Of a DNA stretch of 64,000 nucleotides, positions 25,491 through 36,907 are shown piece after piece. The stretch comes from Leptobrachium leishanense (Eukaryota; Chordata; Amphibia; Anura; Megophryidae). Numbering within the stretch: the first letter of the stretch is position 1; every line of letters starts with the position of its first letter. Position numbers and translations under genes: made by a program. The notes under the pieces were generated by a model. The model searched no databases and was not told where the DNA came from. It saw only the letters and a program-made list of their open reading frames with translations. The stretch is from NCBI GenBank assembly GCA_009667805.1, contig CM019072.1:37689519-37753518 (forward strand), given 5' to 3'.

Positions 25491-26065
25491 GATACACCCT
25501 GTCCCTGATAGCTGGCAGTGCCAACACACAGATTCAAATTCACAGAACTCTCGTATAAGTCAGTGATGCAACCTGTCCCTGATAGCCTTTGCAGTGCCAT
25601 GACAGAGATTAAAATTTCCAGAAGTATGCTATGCCTCCAGTGATACACCCTTATAGCTGGCAGTGCCAAGACACAGATTCAAATTTCCAGAAATATGCTA
25701 TAACTCAGTGATACACCCTGTCCCTGATAGCTGGCAGTGCCAAGACAGAGATTAAAATTTCCAGAAGTATGCTATGCCTCAGTGATACACCCTGATAGCT
25801 GGCAGTGAGAAGACACAGATTACAAATCCCAGATATCTGCTAGAAGTCTGTGAGACCCCAATAGTTGGCAGTGAGCAGACACAGATTATAATTCTCAGAT
25901 ATCTGCTACAAGTATGTGGGACCCCCTGATAGCTGGCAGTGAGAAGACACAGATTACAATTCCCAGATATCTGCTAGAAATCTGTGAGACCCCAATAGCT
26001 GGCAGTGAGAAGACACAGATTACAATTCCCAGATATCTGCTAGACGTCTGTGAGACACACTGAAG
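25490..26065. repeat. Subterminal tandem repeats of the hAT
   Basis: Eight or so diverged 65-75-bp units built on CTGATAGCTGGCAGTG, AGACACAGATT and CAGATATCTGCTAGA. The repeated inverted core CAGATATCTG is a natural candidate for transposase binding. The array ends about 330 bp from the hAT terminus. Confidence 0.75.
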
Positions 26066-26402
26066 GAACAATCTCCTCTCCTGCAAAAAAACATGTGCTG
26101 GGGCTGCGGGGAAGCCTTATATAGTGTGCTGCGGGACTTACTGTAGCTCTGTGAGCCCATGATTGGGCAAAATTTGCCCAATCAGGACTCTGAGCCCTGA
26201 TTGGCATAGTCTTGCACCTGACCTGTGGTCAGGTGCAAGGCTGTAGCCAATTACCAGCTTCAGGCCAGTGGAAAAGTGCATTGTGGTCCATTGTCGGTGA
26301 ACACGAACCGAACAAGCGGAAATGTTCGATGTTCGCCGAACGGGCAATGTTCGAATCAAACTCATGTTCGGATCGAACCGCCAGCCCATCCCTATATGGT
26401 AG

Positions 26403-27350
26403 TTCATGTTCTATCAGGGTTATTCAGGGTTATTGATCTGGCCCCAAAATATAACCAAATACGGAATTTCCTCGTACAGTGCCATTTCGGGGTCATTCGG
26501 CTATACAGAGAGCAGTCAGTTTTCCAAATTATGGCGAATTGCCAGCAAATACAGTGCCTGTTCGGCAGCAGTGAAATCCCCCATAAAGAAGCAATGGTTA
26601 ATCTATTCAGAGAGCACCTAACAGCAGTGAAATGTCATTGAAATGCCCTGCTGTTCGGTGGTATCATTTGTCAGGTTTAATCAAGCGAATCCTATAGATT
26701 TCAATGTTAAAAAATTATTCCCGTTTTTATCCAATATCTATTAAACTGTTTATTCTATTTTTTTTTTAATGATCTTTTAAGGAATTTTTCAGGAATTTTT
26801 CGGAAACATTTTTTTGGGATTTTTTTTAAATAGTGGCTTTTCTTTTTTCTGGAACAGACCTTTTTATTATTATTCATAGGACCTTATATGTTAATTCCAC
26901 ACATTTTCGTACAGTATTTTTTTGCAAACAGCGTTTCAAATTTGACATTTTTTCTTACCTGTTTATCAGCTTTTTTCTGCGGCTGGTGTGCGCTGTGCTT
27001 GGTGGCTCGGCGGCTGCATTTGGCGACTGTCCAGCGGGTTTTGGGGTGGCAGTCTGGCGGCAACGTGTGGTGTGCTTGTGGCAGTTTACGGGATGAGATC
27101 GGATCCAATCCGATAATATTTATCGAATCAGATCGGATCTGAAAATTTCTGTGGATTTTTTTTTTTTTAATAAACGGCGCAGACTCACCAAAATTATCGG
27201 ATCTGATAATTTCAGCGGTTTTGTGGCAGCTTTTCCCTGCACTTTGGAGACCCTGCGGTGAATGCTGATTTCACCGCAGGGTCAGGGAATTTGACTCCCC
27301 GAAGTGCGGGGAACTAGAGAGCACCGAAATGTCTCTCTGAATAACACCTA
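26403..27350. mobile_element. MITE family R relative, partly decayed
   Basis: Left part with CAGGGTTATTCAGGGTTATT, body phrases GTGCCTGTTCGGCAGCAGTG, TGTTCGGTGGTATCATT and TATTAAACTGTTTATT, and right end CTCTCTGAATAACACC. Same order as the other family-R copies. It begins directly beside the hAT target duplication. Confidence 0.6.
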
Positions 27351-28010
27351 ATATTTCTGTTTTTGGTGGATACGGATGAAAAGAAGGGAAATGTCACCCT
27401 CTATTTGACCACGTGTCTACACTACCTGAGCAAGCTAATATTACGGCTCTTGAAAATGTGAGTTCTATGCACAACAGGAGACGTAGTGCTTTGCTTTATA
27501 AGTTTGAATACCATTGCGGTATTGCACTATTATCTACTTGTTTTATTTATATTTCGAGATATTGATTAAGCAACCACACCTTGGAACCTGGATACAAAAG
27601 AAAAAATAAGTAATTTTTCCCTAGGTAATATAAGCATGGTTCCACTTGCATGAAAATATGTGCTATACGATTGGTTGATTGTAAATCACAGTATTTATTG
27701 TGTTTTCACACCTAATTTACGCCATATAGTACTTATAATTTTATGACAATAATAGAGGTAGTAGCAAACAAAAATTTGCATGGTAAATTGTCCAAAGTCC
27801 ATTCCAAATACTATATTACAGTATCTCCTTCTGGGTGAGCTGAGAAATAAGAGCCAGCTGAAATATAAAAATAAATAAACACAAATCCTAAGGAGGTTTT
27901 ATGGATTAATTCCACAAGAAATCCTATATATTGGAAATCATAAAAGAAGGATCAAAGTGATAATGTTGCTATTGTAGTCGATTGCAACTGAATTCAATGG
28001 CAGCTGTAAT
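27351..28010. other. AT-rich sequence, nothing recognised
   Basis: No motif-supported frame or repeat. It ends at the hAT target GCTGTAAT (28003-28010). Confidence 0.5.
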
Positions 28011-28901
28011 CAGTGGCGTAGCGTGGGGGTGCTCAGGGGCGGTCGCCCCGGGTGCAATTTTTCTTAGGGGTGCAAAATTTCAAAAGAAGTTTTAACCACT
28101 AATATTTTCCAGCAGGGATCAGCAAGGTGTCCGCTCACAGACACTGGTGTCCGTGAGAGGCCCTTGCATCGGCGGTGACTTAGCACTCAGCGTCCGGAAG
28201 GGAGGACCAGGACAGAAAATTCTGGTTCTGTCCTGACTCCTCCTTAATGCTGACATGAGTCACGTGAAACAGTGCAGCATTATTCGACTGAACTCCCTGT
28301 ACCATGTTTGTCACCCCCCTTTGAAGCCCTGTGCCAGCCCCCCACCACTGGCAGCCCTGCAGCCGCTGAACAGGAAGGAGGTAGGGAGGCGCCTGCCATG
28401 CAGCACATTTAAAATCCGGTCTCCACTAAGCCCCCTGGACAGCTCCCCCCGGCCACCAGCAACTCCACGCAGGTAGGCAACACTGTGTGACACCGGAGCA
28501 GGGTGACCAACTCACAGAGAGGGGGGTACGGGGAGAGGGTGACTGTAGGTTTTGGGAGAGAATGACTGGGGGTACTGGGAGAAAGTGGGGGTACTTGGAG
28601 AGAGTGACTGGGGTACTGGGGAAAGTGGGGGTACTGGGAGAGTGACTGGGTATAGTGTCCGAGTGGAACTATGTTAGGGTATACTGGGACATGGTGACTG
28701 GTAGCAGTGGGGGGCATGTGTGTTTAATTTTTTTATTATATCAATATTTTGTTAATATACAATACATGTGCTTGTGGGGTAAGGGGGTCAATACTCTACT
28801 GGTGGAAGGGAATCAGGGTGTGTTACCGTGTCCACAGGTTGGGGGGGGGGCACACAATTCTTGCCTTGCCCCAGGCACCGACAACCCACGCTACGCCACT
28901 G
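28011..28901. mobile_element. Non-autonomous hAT, CAGTGGCGTAGC ends
   Basis: Terminal repeats CAGTGGCGTAGCGTGGG (28011) and CCCACGCTACGCCACTG (28901), nearly perfect over 17 bp. Flanking 8-bp duplication GCTGTAAT / ACTGTAAT (one mismatch). No transposase. The interior has a short purine-rich tandem array (about 28520-28660) built on GGGTACTGGGAGAAAGTGG. Confidence 0.88.
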
Positions 28902-29234
28902 ACTGTAATATTAATGCGTATGGTAAATGTACAGGTTGTCATTGTGGTTACCAGCAGCTCCTGAAACCTTGTAGTAAATGGTTTGTGCAATGAAGTTGCT
29001 GCAGGCTCTATTCCATTAGGTGCAGTAACTGTTACGTGACGCTTGGTAATTATTGCGGAGCTTCATACAATCGTTATCACATTGCTTGCTATTCTAAGTT
29101 GAGCATTGACTTGCGTTACTACTCAGCTTTTGTGTCATGGTACCACTTATTTGTGTGTCCTATACTTTGTATATGACGCGTTAACGTGTACTTGCGCTGG
29201 AATGATGAGCGATTCTATATATCGCTTGTCATTC

Positions 29235-29400
29235 ATGTTATTATTATTTATTAAGCGCCAACACATTCCGCAGCGCTGTGCAAGGTACAATGGATAAAGA
29301 CGGGACAATTCTGCAATACATACAGGAGGCAGGCTAGTATTCCTACCGGCAGATGCACAAGGACACAAGGGCCCTATTCCATTGGGAACTTACAATTTGC
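29235..29400 (-). repeat. L2-like LINE 3' tail, reverse
   Basis: TTTATTAAGCGCCAACACAT, CCGCAGCGCTGTGCAAGGTA and GGGCCCTATTCCATTGGGAA are the complement of the L2-like tail at 53.17-53.30 kb. Truncated; no coding part. Confidence 0.75.
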
Positions 29401-30560
29401 GGGCACAAACAATGAACTGTAATTGCGCCTCCATAAACTTGGTATAAAGTCATGTTGCAAGAGCAAAATCCTGATCGCTACAGCGCTTGGTGAGCTCGGC
29501 AGGCTCTCTGCATGTTGTTGTCACTAGTGACCTGGTGACCGGCAGCTGGGAAATTCCAAAATCCCGGCTGCTGGGTGGGGTTGAGGGGACTCCTCCATGT
29601 CACCCATTTCTGCCTGATCAGGTGAGCTGGGGGAGGCACTCCTCACATCCTGGCCACTTTAAACCAATAAAGTGGTCAGATGAGTAGAGTGTCCCTTAAT
29701 AATATGGGGTCGCCTCTCGCGCTGTTTGTAGTGTAGCACTCACTCCCGGAGGAGCCGCTGAATTTAACCTCGGGTCAGTCTCCCCGCACTAGGGAATAAA
29801 TATACAGCAGCACTGTTGTGGATTTTTTAAGTTATATAGTTTACTGGTCTCAAATAAACTGGCATATATAAAGCAGCACGGTATACATATATATTTACAG
29901 GAATTCGTAATGCGAGAAACGCGCAGCGGAAAAGAAAAGGAATTTTAACCCCTTCGTTGCCGGAGTGTGAGTCCCGTACAGGTTGTGTCCCAAGAAGGTG
30001 TGCGTGTATGCGTGTGTTGGTACCCGGGTACTAGATTCAACTGGCCAGTGAATGAATTCAATGTGTCTTCGACTAGTCACGTTGGGGCCCTGTAGATTTA
30101 GACAAACTACAGCGTGCTTTATTACTGTACTGTGGCCTGGAAGACCTCTCACCCATCCGCCAAATACTCTGCACCCTGCTCGACCCAGGACGTCTCTCCG
30201 CTCGATTTGGCTGGGACTCTGTGCCACCGGATCCGCTTGTCTTGCTTGTCCGTCTCTGCCACAAGATTCTCAGTTCACCGCCTGCACTCCCATTAGATCA
30301 TCGCGGTCTCCTAACTCGGGGTCCAATCTGCAGCTCTGTATCTGTGTAAACCTCTCAGCAGTGGATTACTAGGTCTCTGGCAAGTCACTGAAACCGACCT
30401 CCAGCGTCCGCAAGGTAGCACCTGCGCTCCGGCCTGGTCACAATCGCTCCTTGTCTCACGGGCGTCTTGCTCTGTTCACCCCTTGGCGCGCACTGGCTCT
30501 CCTCTGCACGAGGTTGCGGATGTCTCTCCGTTCTCCCCATAGAGCTGCGCATCTTCACTG
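29401..30560. other. Unassigned sequence
   Basis: No supported gene. A fragment near 29640-29692 (TAGAGTGTCCCTTAA) resembles the right end of the T2-type MITE at 53.4-54.1 kb. Confidence 0.45.
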
Positions 30561-30564
30561 GTCT

Positions 30565-32483
30565 CATGATTCGATTCGATTACGATTATCCTGTCAACGA
30601 TTCGATTCGATCCGATTCCACGATGCATCATGATTACTGCATGGAGCTGGAGTGCAGTGCTGCCGAGGAGTAAAAAAAATAATTGGGTATATATATTCCC
30701 AATTTTTTTGAAAGGTTTTTTTTATTCTGTAACAGACCGTTTTAATTTTTAAAGGACCTTTTTTATTATTTAGACACATTTTAAGAATTTTTTATTGGTT
30801 TAAGCTCCTATTAGTAGTATAGGTAATTCAATATATATATTTTTTTCCTTCAGTTCGGTGGAATTCCTCTAGGCCAATTCAGTGGTTGTCGGTGCACTTT
30901 GTTGGTTTTCACCAAACCACAATAACTGCTTTGGTGACTTCATTTTTGGCAGAATCCAGTTACCATTTGCTGAATAGTGAATTCACCGTAATTTTGCCGA
31001 ACTGTGCCCAAACATAAAGCACCAAAATTGCACACAATTTCAGTGTTTTGTGAATAGACCTTATAATTTTATTTGAATGAGATGAGAGTTTATTATTATA
31101 TCTATAATAACTAAAAAATACTCTTAACAACAGAGAAGAGCTGCAATCTTTGTGCCAGGCTTCAATGACCTCACCAAAGCAGTCAGGAGGTTTAATATAC
31201 TGAATAATGTATAGGGGCAGAGCAGGTAGAAGGTTTAATATATAATGTATAGGGGCAGAGCAGGTAGGAGGTTTAATATATAATGTATAGGGGCAGAGCA
31301 GGCAGGAGGTTTAATATATAATGTATAGGGGCAGAGCAGGTAGGAGGTTTAATATATAATGTATAGGGGCAGAGCAGGCAGGGGGTTTAATGTATATAAT
31401 GTATAGGGGCAGAGCAGGCAGGAGGTTTAATATATATAATGTATAGGGGCAGAGCAGGCAGGGGGTTTAATGTATATAATGTATAGGGGCAGAGCAGGCA
31501 GGAGGTTTAATGTATATAATGTATAGGGGCAGAGCAGGTAGGAGGTTTAATATATAATGTATAGGGGCAGAGGAGGCAGGAGGTTTAATATATAATGTAT
31601 AGGGGCAGAGCAGGCAGGGGGTTTAATGTATATAATGTATAGGGGCAGAGCAGGCAGGAGGTTTAATATATAATGTATAGGGGCAGAGCAGGCAGGGGGT
31701 TTAATGTATATAATGTATAGGGGCAGAGCAGGCAGGAGGTTTAATGTATATAATGTATAGGGGAAGAGCAGGCAGGGGGCTTAATGTATATAATGTATAG
31801 GGGCAGAGCAGGCAGGGAGTGACTCTATGGAGCTGAATAAGATGTGCCCAGTGTATGGCCATTATTTACTGAATGACCCGATAATGACCGGTTATTTTAC
31901 AGGAGTGTGATTACACTGTGCAGATATCACATGGCTGTGAGCAGGGCCCTCCTGTGACTTGCATTTATCATCCCATGGCTGGAATATAAGCCTTCTGGAA
32001 TGTATTGAAGAGAAGACCAAGGGTGACCCTCCTTTCCTTCTGCTGCTGCTGTGTGGATGCATTGAAAAATCCCCATGGCATCACACAGCAGCAGCAGACC
32101 CTGACAGGCAGCACACTTTTATTTTCTTCTAAGGGGCGGGGCATGACGCTAGTGCTGGGGATAAGGAGGAGGGACCTTCCTTCTGCCTCCTTTCAGTGTA
32201 CTGACATCAACACGGTAGGCAGGCAGAAGGTTTAGTGATGTAATGGAAGGGGGCGGAGCCACTCGGGAGTTCGGGGAGTGACTCAGAGGCTTTGATTCCC
32301 CCGCAGCTCCTAGCTAACACGCGCTGTGGCCTAAACACACAGCGGGGGCAGCGCCGGAAACCGGATGATGGGAGACATTCCAGGCTGGTCAGTTAATCGA
32401 TTTTTGAGCTCCATTGCATCGATGCAGCATCATGGAAGGCTGCATCGCGATGCATCGGCAAAACGATTATTTTTGACAGCCCT
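30565..32483. mobile_element. Possible hAT-like element with CGATTCGAT / GACAGCCCTA ends
   Basis: The right side carries CATCGCGATGCATCGGCAAA and ends TTTTTGACAGCCCTA, and the left side carries repeated GATTCGATTCGAT. These resemble the subterminal composition of some hAT elements. I could not match exact ends or a duplication. A minisatellite and a family-R-like fragment (about 30850-31065) lie inside. Confidence 0.4.
31186..31822. repeat. 38-bp minisatellite
   Basis: About 16 units of TAATGTATAGGGGCAGAGCA plus GGCAGGAGGTTTAATATA. Period 38, with longer units where TATA is expanded. Units alternate between GGAGG and GGGGG variants, suggesting higher-order structure. Confidence 0.95.
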
Positions 32484-32674
32484 ACTCCCCACCCACTGCC
32501 CCAAAGCATGCTGGAAAACGTAGTCCCAAAGTGTCCAGTATGGTTTACATTGCGCTCGTCTCCCCCTGGCGGCCAGAAACGAGTAATTACAGCAGCAGAA
32601 TTAAACCAGCACTACAGTAGCTTTTACAACCAGCACACAATTGGAAAGTCCTCCCACGCGATACGGGACTCAGA

Positions 32675-33404
32675 GGGCCACATTACTATCCTAGCGTTAA
32701 AACGCGGGCGCAAGGGAGGAAAAACTGTGCCCACAATTTTCCCCTTGCACCCGCGTTTTAACGCTAGATTACAATGCAGGCGTAACAAATGCTGCCTGCA
32801 TTGTTACCGCGCGCTATGGGACGGGATGCTCTCGGCAGTCCTGAGCACAGCCGCGAGCATCCACTCAATGGAGTCCATAGGAGTTTCCCCCTGCCACTCA
32901 CATGACCAGCCGGATCTCGCCTTGCGTAGTGATACGTCAGCGTAGTGATACGCAGGGAGAGACTGGGGGGACTTTTTCCCCCAATCCTTCCCTGCTCCCG
33001 CCGGACGGAGAAGGCGGTCGTAGCCACGGTCCTCGCCGCGGAACAGGAGGTGAGTATAGTATTATGTTTTATTATAGTTTTAGGCTGGTGTTAACGGATT
33101 CTGCAGAAGCGGAATCCATTAACACCAAGTCCTGGCTCTGGTTAACTTTCCGCTAACCAGAGCCGGACGTTAATCAGCGTTATGACTTTGTAATCCTAAC
33201 GCTGATTAACACTTTGTGCTCCCCATGTTAAGTATAGTGAGCGCAAAGTACAGTAACCTCGCGCAGAAAAGCTCAAGGTGCCAAACGCAAATGTGTTACT
33301 TAACCCGTTTGCGTTTGGATCATAATATGCGGTAGACACCACGGCTAACGTTAATGCTCACGCAAGTGAGCGTTAACGTTAGCGTCAAGAATGTAATGTG
33401 GCCC
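32675..33404. mobile_element. Harbinger-like MITE, GGGCCACATTAC ends (family H)
   Basis: Ends GGGCCACATTACTATC (32675) and AATGTAATGTGGCCC (33404), flanked by AGA on both sides (32672-32674, 33405-33407). The 730-bp interior contains many palindromes (GTTAACGGATTC/GAATCCATTAAC, AACCAGAGCC pairs, TGAGCGTTAACG pairs) and no coding sequence. A 3-bp duplication plus GGGC ends suggests PIF/Harbinger; the superfamily is not proven. Confidence 0.8.
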
Positions 33405-33504
33405 AGAGTGGTCTATTGAGCCAAAAAACATTTGTGAGGTCAGTCACTGATGTTGGATGAAAAATGATATGCCAATTCATCGCTAAACTGTTCAGGGGTT
33501 TTTG

Positions 33505-33698
33505 AGAAAGTATTTTACCAGGAAGGATACATTGAGATTTCTCTCGTTTTCAAGTATGTCCTGGGTGGCGAGTATGTACCATTAGGTGTCTTGCCCAAGG
33601 ACACTTACTGGAGAGGTGCTTGTCGGGATCGAACCCATGTCTCCACAGGCTCTCTCCATGCAGAACAGTGATGTTACCTGTACTCCACCCAGCCGGTA
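33505..33698 (-). mobile_element. tRNA-type SINE with LINE-A tail
   Basis: Read on the minus strand, it starts GGCTGGGTGGAGTACAGG (A-box-like) and has GGTTCGATCCC (33625-33635), a good RNA polymerase III B box. It ends with ACATACTTGAAAACGAGAGA...CCTGGTAAAATACTTT, the same tail as LINE family A (13.1, 47.0 and 55.7 kb). The second copy is at 63712-63903. Role by family: a non-coding retroposon mobilised by the LINE whose tail it shares. Confidence 0.8.
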
Positions 33699-34239
33699 CA
33701 AGATGAGTTGAGATGATACCACTCAAGTTCCTCCACACCAAGGTCATCAAACCATATCTTCATACTTCTCACTTTTGCAAAGAAGCCCAGTGATGTTGCA
33801 AAGGATAACGCCTTCATCAAACTATTGCTGCAAAGCTGGAAGCACCCAATAGTCTAAAACGTATTTGAACCCATATTATTAAGATGATCCTTCGTTGGAA
33901 CTTAGGGACCTCACCCAGAGCCTGAAAATCAGCCCCAGACCATTAGCCCCCTTCCTGCAAATCCTGAGGTAGACGCAATGCATTACGATAGATATCATTC
34001 TTCTGGCATCAGACCTATGCATATGTATCACGAATGTGATCACAAAAACAAAACACAGAAGCTGAATAAAAGAATAAAAAGTAGCTATAGAATGATATCA
34101 GAAAGAAGCAGTAGATGGGGCTAGTGCATCACATACACAAGATCTAGCTCAGATACAGTGTGACAGTAAACTAAAAGGCCACACCATGGGAGTTTGTAAA
34201 CCTGGCACAATTATTTATAATATGTATACTGTATATATA
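33699..34239. other. Unassigned sequence
   Basis: No supported frame or repeat. It ends in the TA target of the next Tc1. Confidence 0.5.
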
Positions 34240-35443
34240 CACTATATTGCCAAAAGTATTCGCTCACCCATCCAAATAATCAGAATCAGGTGTTCCAATC
34301 ACTTCCATGGCCACAGGTGTATAAAATCAAGCACCTAGGCATGCAGACTGTTTTTACAAACATTTGTAAAAGAATGGGTCGCTCTCAGGAGCTCAGTGAA
34401 CTCCAGCGTGGAACTGTGATAGGATGCCACCTGTGCAACAAATCCAGTCGTGAAATGTTTGTCGTGAAGTGTTTGGGAATGACAGCAACTCAGCCACGAA
34501 GTGGTAGGCCGCGTAAACTGACGGAGCGGGGTCAGCGGATGCTGAGGCGCATAGTGCGAAGAGGTCAAAAAACTTTCTGCAGAGACAATCGCTACAGACC
34601 TCCAAACTTCATGTGGCCTTCCGATTAGCTCAAGAACAGTGTGCAGAGAGCTTCATGGAATGGGTTTCCATGGCCGAGCAGCTGCATCCAAGCCATACAT
34701 CACCAAGTGCAATGCAAAGCGTCGGATGCAGTGGTGTAAAGCACGCTGCCACTGGACTCTAGAGCAGTGGAGACGTGTTCTCTGAAGTGAGAAATCGTGT
34801 TTCTCCATCTGGCAATCTGATGGACGAGTCTGGGTTTGGCGGTTGCCAGGAGAACGGTACTTGTCTGACTGCATTGTGCCAAGTGTAAAGTTTGGTGGAG
34901 GGGGGATTATGGTGTGGGGTTGTTTTTCAGGAGCTGGGCTTGGCCCCTTACGTCCAGTGAAAGGAACTCTGAATGCTTCAGCATACCAAGACATTTTGGA
35001 CAGTTCCATGCTCCTAACTTTGTGGGAACAGTTTGGAGCTGACCCCTTCCTCTTCCAACATGACTGTGCACCAGTGCACAAAGCAAGGTCCATTAAGACA
35101 TGGATGACAGAGTCTGGTGTGGATGAACTTGACTGGCCTGCACAGTGTCTTGACCTCAACCCGATAGAACACCTTTGGGATGAATTAGAGCGGAGACTGA
35201 GAGCCAGGCCTTCTCGCCCAACATCAGTGTGTGACCTCACAAATGCGCTTCTGGAAGAATGGTCAAAAATTCCCATAAACACACTCCTAAACCTTGTGGA
35301 CAGCCTTCCCAGAAGAGTTGAAGCTGTTATAGCTGCAAAGGGTGGACCGATGTCATATTGAACCCTATGGATTAGGAATGGGATCTCACTTAAATTCATA
35401 TGCGAGTCAAGGCAGGTGATCGAATACTTTTGTCAATATAGCG
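34240..35443 (+). mobile_element. Third Tc1-like transposon
   Basis: Ends CACTATATTGCCAAAAGTAT (34240) and ATACTTTTGTCAATATAGCG (35443), flanked by TA on both sides. 1204 bp. A decayed transposase on the plus strand. It belongs to a different family from the two Tc1 copies at 13.6-17.0 kb. Confidence 0.92.
34374..35361 (+). pseudogene. Tc1-like transposase, frameshifted
   Basis: The N-terminal piece (MGRSQELSELQRGTVIGCHL, later SGRPRKLTERGQRML) lies in one frame and the C-terminal piece (34843-35361) in another. The latter has [15 protein letters not shown], the Asp block [13 protein letters not shown] and the Glu block [16 protein letters not shown], and ends AAKGGPMSY as Tc1 proteins do. 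The first catalytic Asp region near 34770-34800 is disrupted by stops. Non-functional. Confidence 0.88.
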
Positions 35444-35521
35444 TATGATGAGGTTTGTCATGCACTCCAGGTCTGCATCAACAACTTGCCTGGTGTCCGA
35501 CACTAGGTGAAAAAAAATCAA

Positions 35522-35640
35522 TAGAACAGCGTGATGGCATTCCAGGGCTAAAACAAAAATCTTTTATTGATTCTGTAAATTCATTAATGAATAAATAGAA
35601 GATTTATGTTTTAGCCCTGGAATGCCATCATGCTGTTCTA
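35522..35640. repeat. 42-bp-arm inverted repeat
   Basis: TAGAACAGCGTGATGGCATT... at 35522 pairs with ...AATGCCATCATGCTGTTCTA ending 35640, with about 35 bp between the arms. AT-rich spacer with TTTATTGATT. Probably two head-to-head copies of one retroelement tail. Confidence 0.75.
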
Positions 35641-35704
35641 CACATATATATACTGTATATCTATCAGGAAACAAGCGGCACTCTCGGGTCTCACCATATA
35701 TATC

Positions 35705-35765
35705 AATTTTATTAGATCAACGTTTCAGTTTGTTATCCACAAACGTTCATCAGGACCTGGGGACC
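35705..35765 (-). other. Hammerhead-ribozyme-like core
   Basis: On the minus strand CTGATGA (35747-35753) is followed by a 6-bp stem GTTTGT/ACAAAC with a 5-nt loop, and then GAAAC (35722-35726). This is the order of the hammerhead catalytic core (CUGANGA, stem II, GAAA). Penelope-like elements of vertebrates carry such motifs near their ends. Stem III is poor here. Confidence 0.45.
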
Positions 35766-36588
35766 TTTTGGTTCACCTCCATCCATGATTACCAGTAACT
35801 ATGCCATCGTATAATAATCTAGAGTCCCCATGTGGGAACTTCAAACAACGACAGGAAACACTTCATTAATGAAGCTTCCCCTGCCGTTGTTTGAATTTCT
35901 CTCTTTGAAATGCCAAAGTTTGTTTTAGCTGCTGGAACAGTGATTCTCACTGTTGTTTTCAACTATGACAAATATTGACGATTCCTGAATAACCACCCAA
36001 GGATAGAATGTTAGGTGCTTCATTTTAGGAAGAGGGTGATATTATAGTACTTGGTATAAGGCAACAAGGAGGGTGTCTTAATCTACAAATAAAATATTTA
36101 TATTTGTGCATAATAAAACGCCATGGGCTCTTATCCTCTCTTGCTGTTAAAAGGGAGCTGATATGGGAAGATTTGAGTGTGAGTCAATTTCCCTTTCAGG
36201 CTCCGCATTACCTCTTCTGGCCCAACCACTGTATTGAGTTGGATTAATAGGGCGCCGCAAGTAGACAACAGTAGCAACATTCCATACCGCCACTAGTATC
36301 GGCTCCCATCGCGACCTGAGTTTGCCTAACGTCTTTCTGAAATACTGCCTCCAGAAGAGAAGAACGACCTATGTTGGAATAGCTTGTTTTTCTCCAATTA
36401 ATGACTTTTATACAATGTATAGGGGCCGTTAATTTACAATAAGGAACCACAATGATGAGCCGTAAATGAAGCTTGCAGCGTGAATGAAATAGGCAATCCA
36501 GCCATAACTGCTGGAGTAGCAGCTGGAGCCATTAATTTTAAGGCAAGAGTGGAATAAGCCCCATTATAATCTAAAGGACACACGTAGA
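35766..36588. other. Unassigned sequence
   Basis: No gene or clear repeat. It ends at the AGA target of the following element. Confidence 0.45.
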
Positions 36589-36907
36589 GGGCCATATTAC
36601 AATCACAACGCTAAAATGGGGACTCTAAGGAGAAAAAACTGCACCTGCAAGTTTCTCCTTAGAGACCCTGTTTTAGCTTGATATTACGGTTCAGGCGCTA
36701 ATCCTGCAGCCTGCACCATAACAAGGCACCAAGCTTCAGTATGCTTGCAAGATCCGGCAGGTCGGCATAGTGATTCGCAGAGGAGACAGGGGGACTTTTT
36801 TCCCCAGTCTCTCTCTGCTCCCGCTGGCAAGAAGAAGCGGATGGAGCCGCCGTTCTCGTAGCAAGATGGGAGGTGAGTGTGTGATTTTTTTTTTATTGGG
36901 GGGGAGG

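Larger units (their letters stand above)
17173..26394 (-). mobile_element. hAT transposon with BED-finger transposase, split by an LTR element
   Basis: Ends TAGTGATGGGC (17173) and GCCCATCCCTA (26394) are flanked by the identical 8-bp target duplication TATGGTAG (17165-17172 and 26395-26402), diagnostic of hAT. The transposase is on the minus strand from 24522 down to 17960, interrupted by an LTR retrotransposon at 19296-23247. Without that insertion the element is about 5.3 kb. A CR1 fragment (24990-25490) and subterminal tandem repeats lie upstream of the gene. A related hAT end occurs at 42480-42876. Confidence 0.93.

Noticed and set aside
33600..33700. A functional tRNA gene at the B-box sequence
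   Set aside because: No cloverleaf could be drawn and the sequence continues into a LINE tail; it is a SINE head.
34653..35399. 248-codon minus-strand frame
   Set aside because: Complementary shadow of the Tc1-like transposase on the plus strand.
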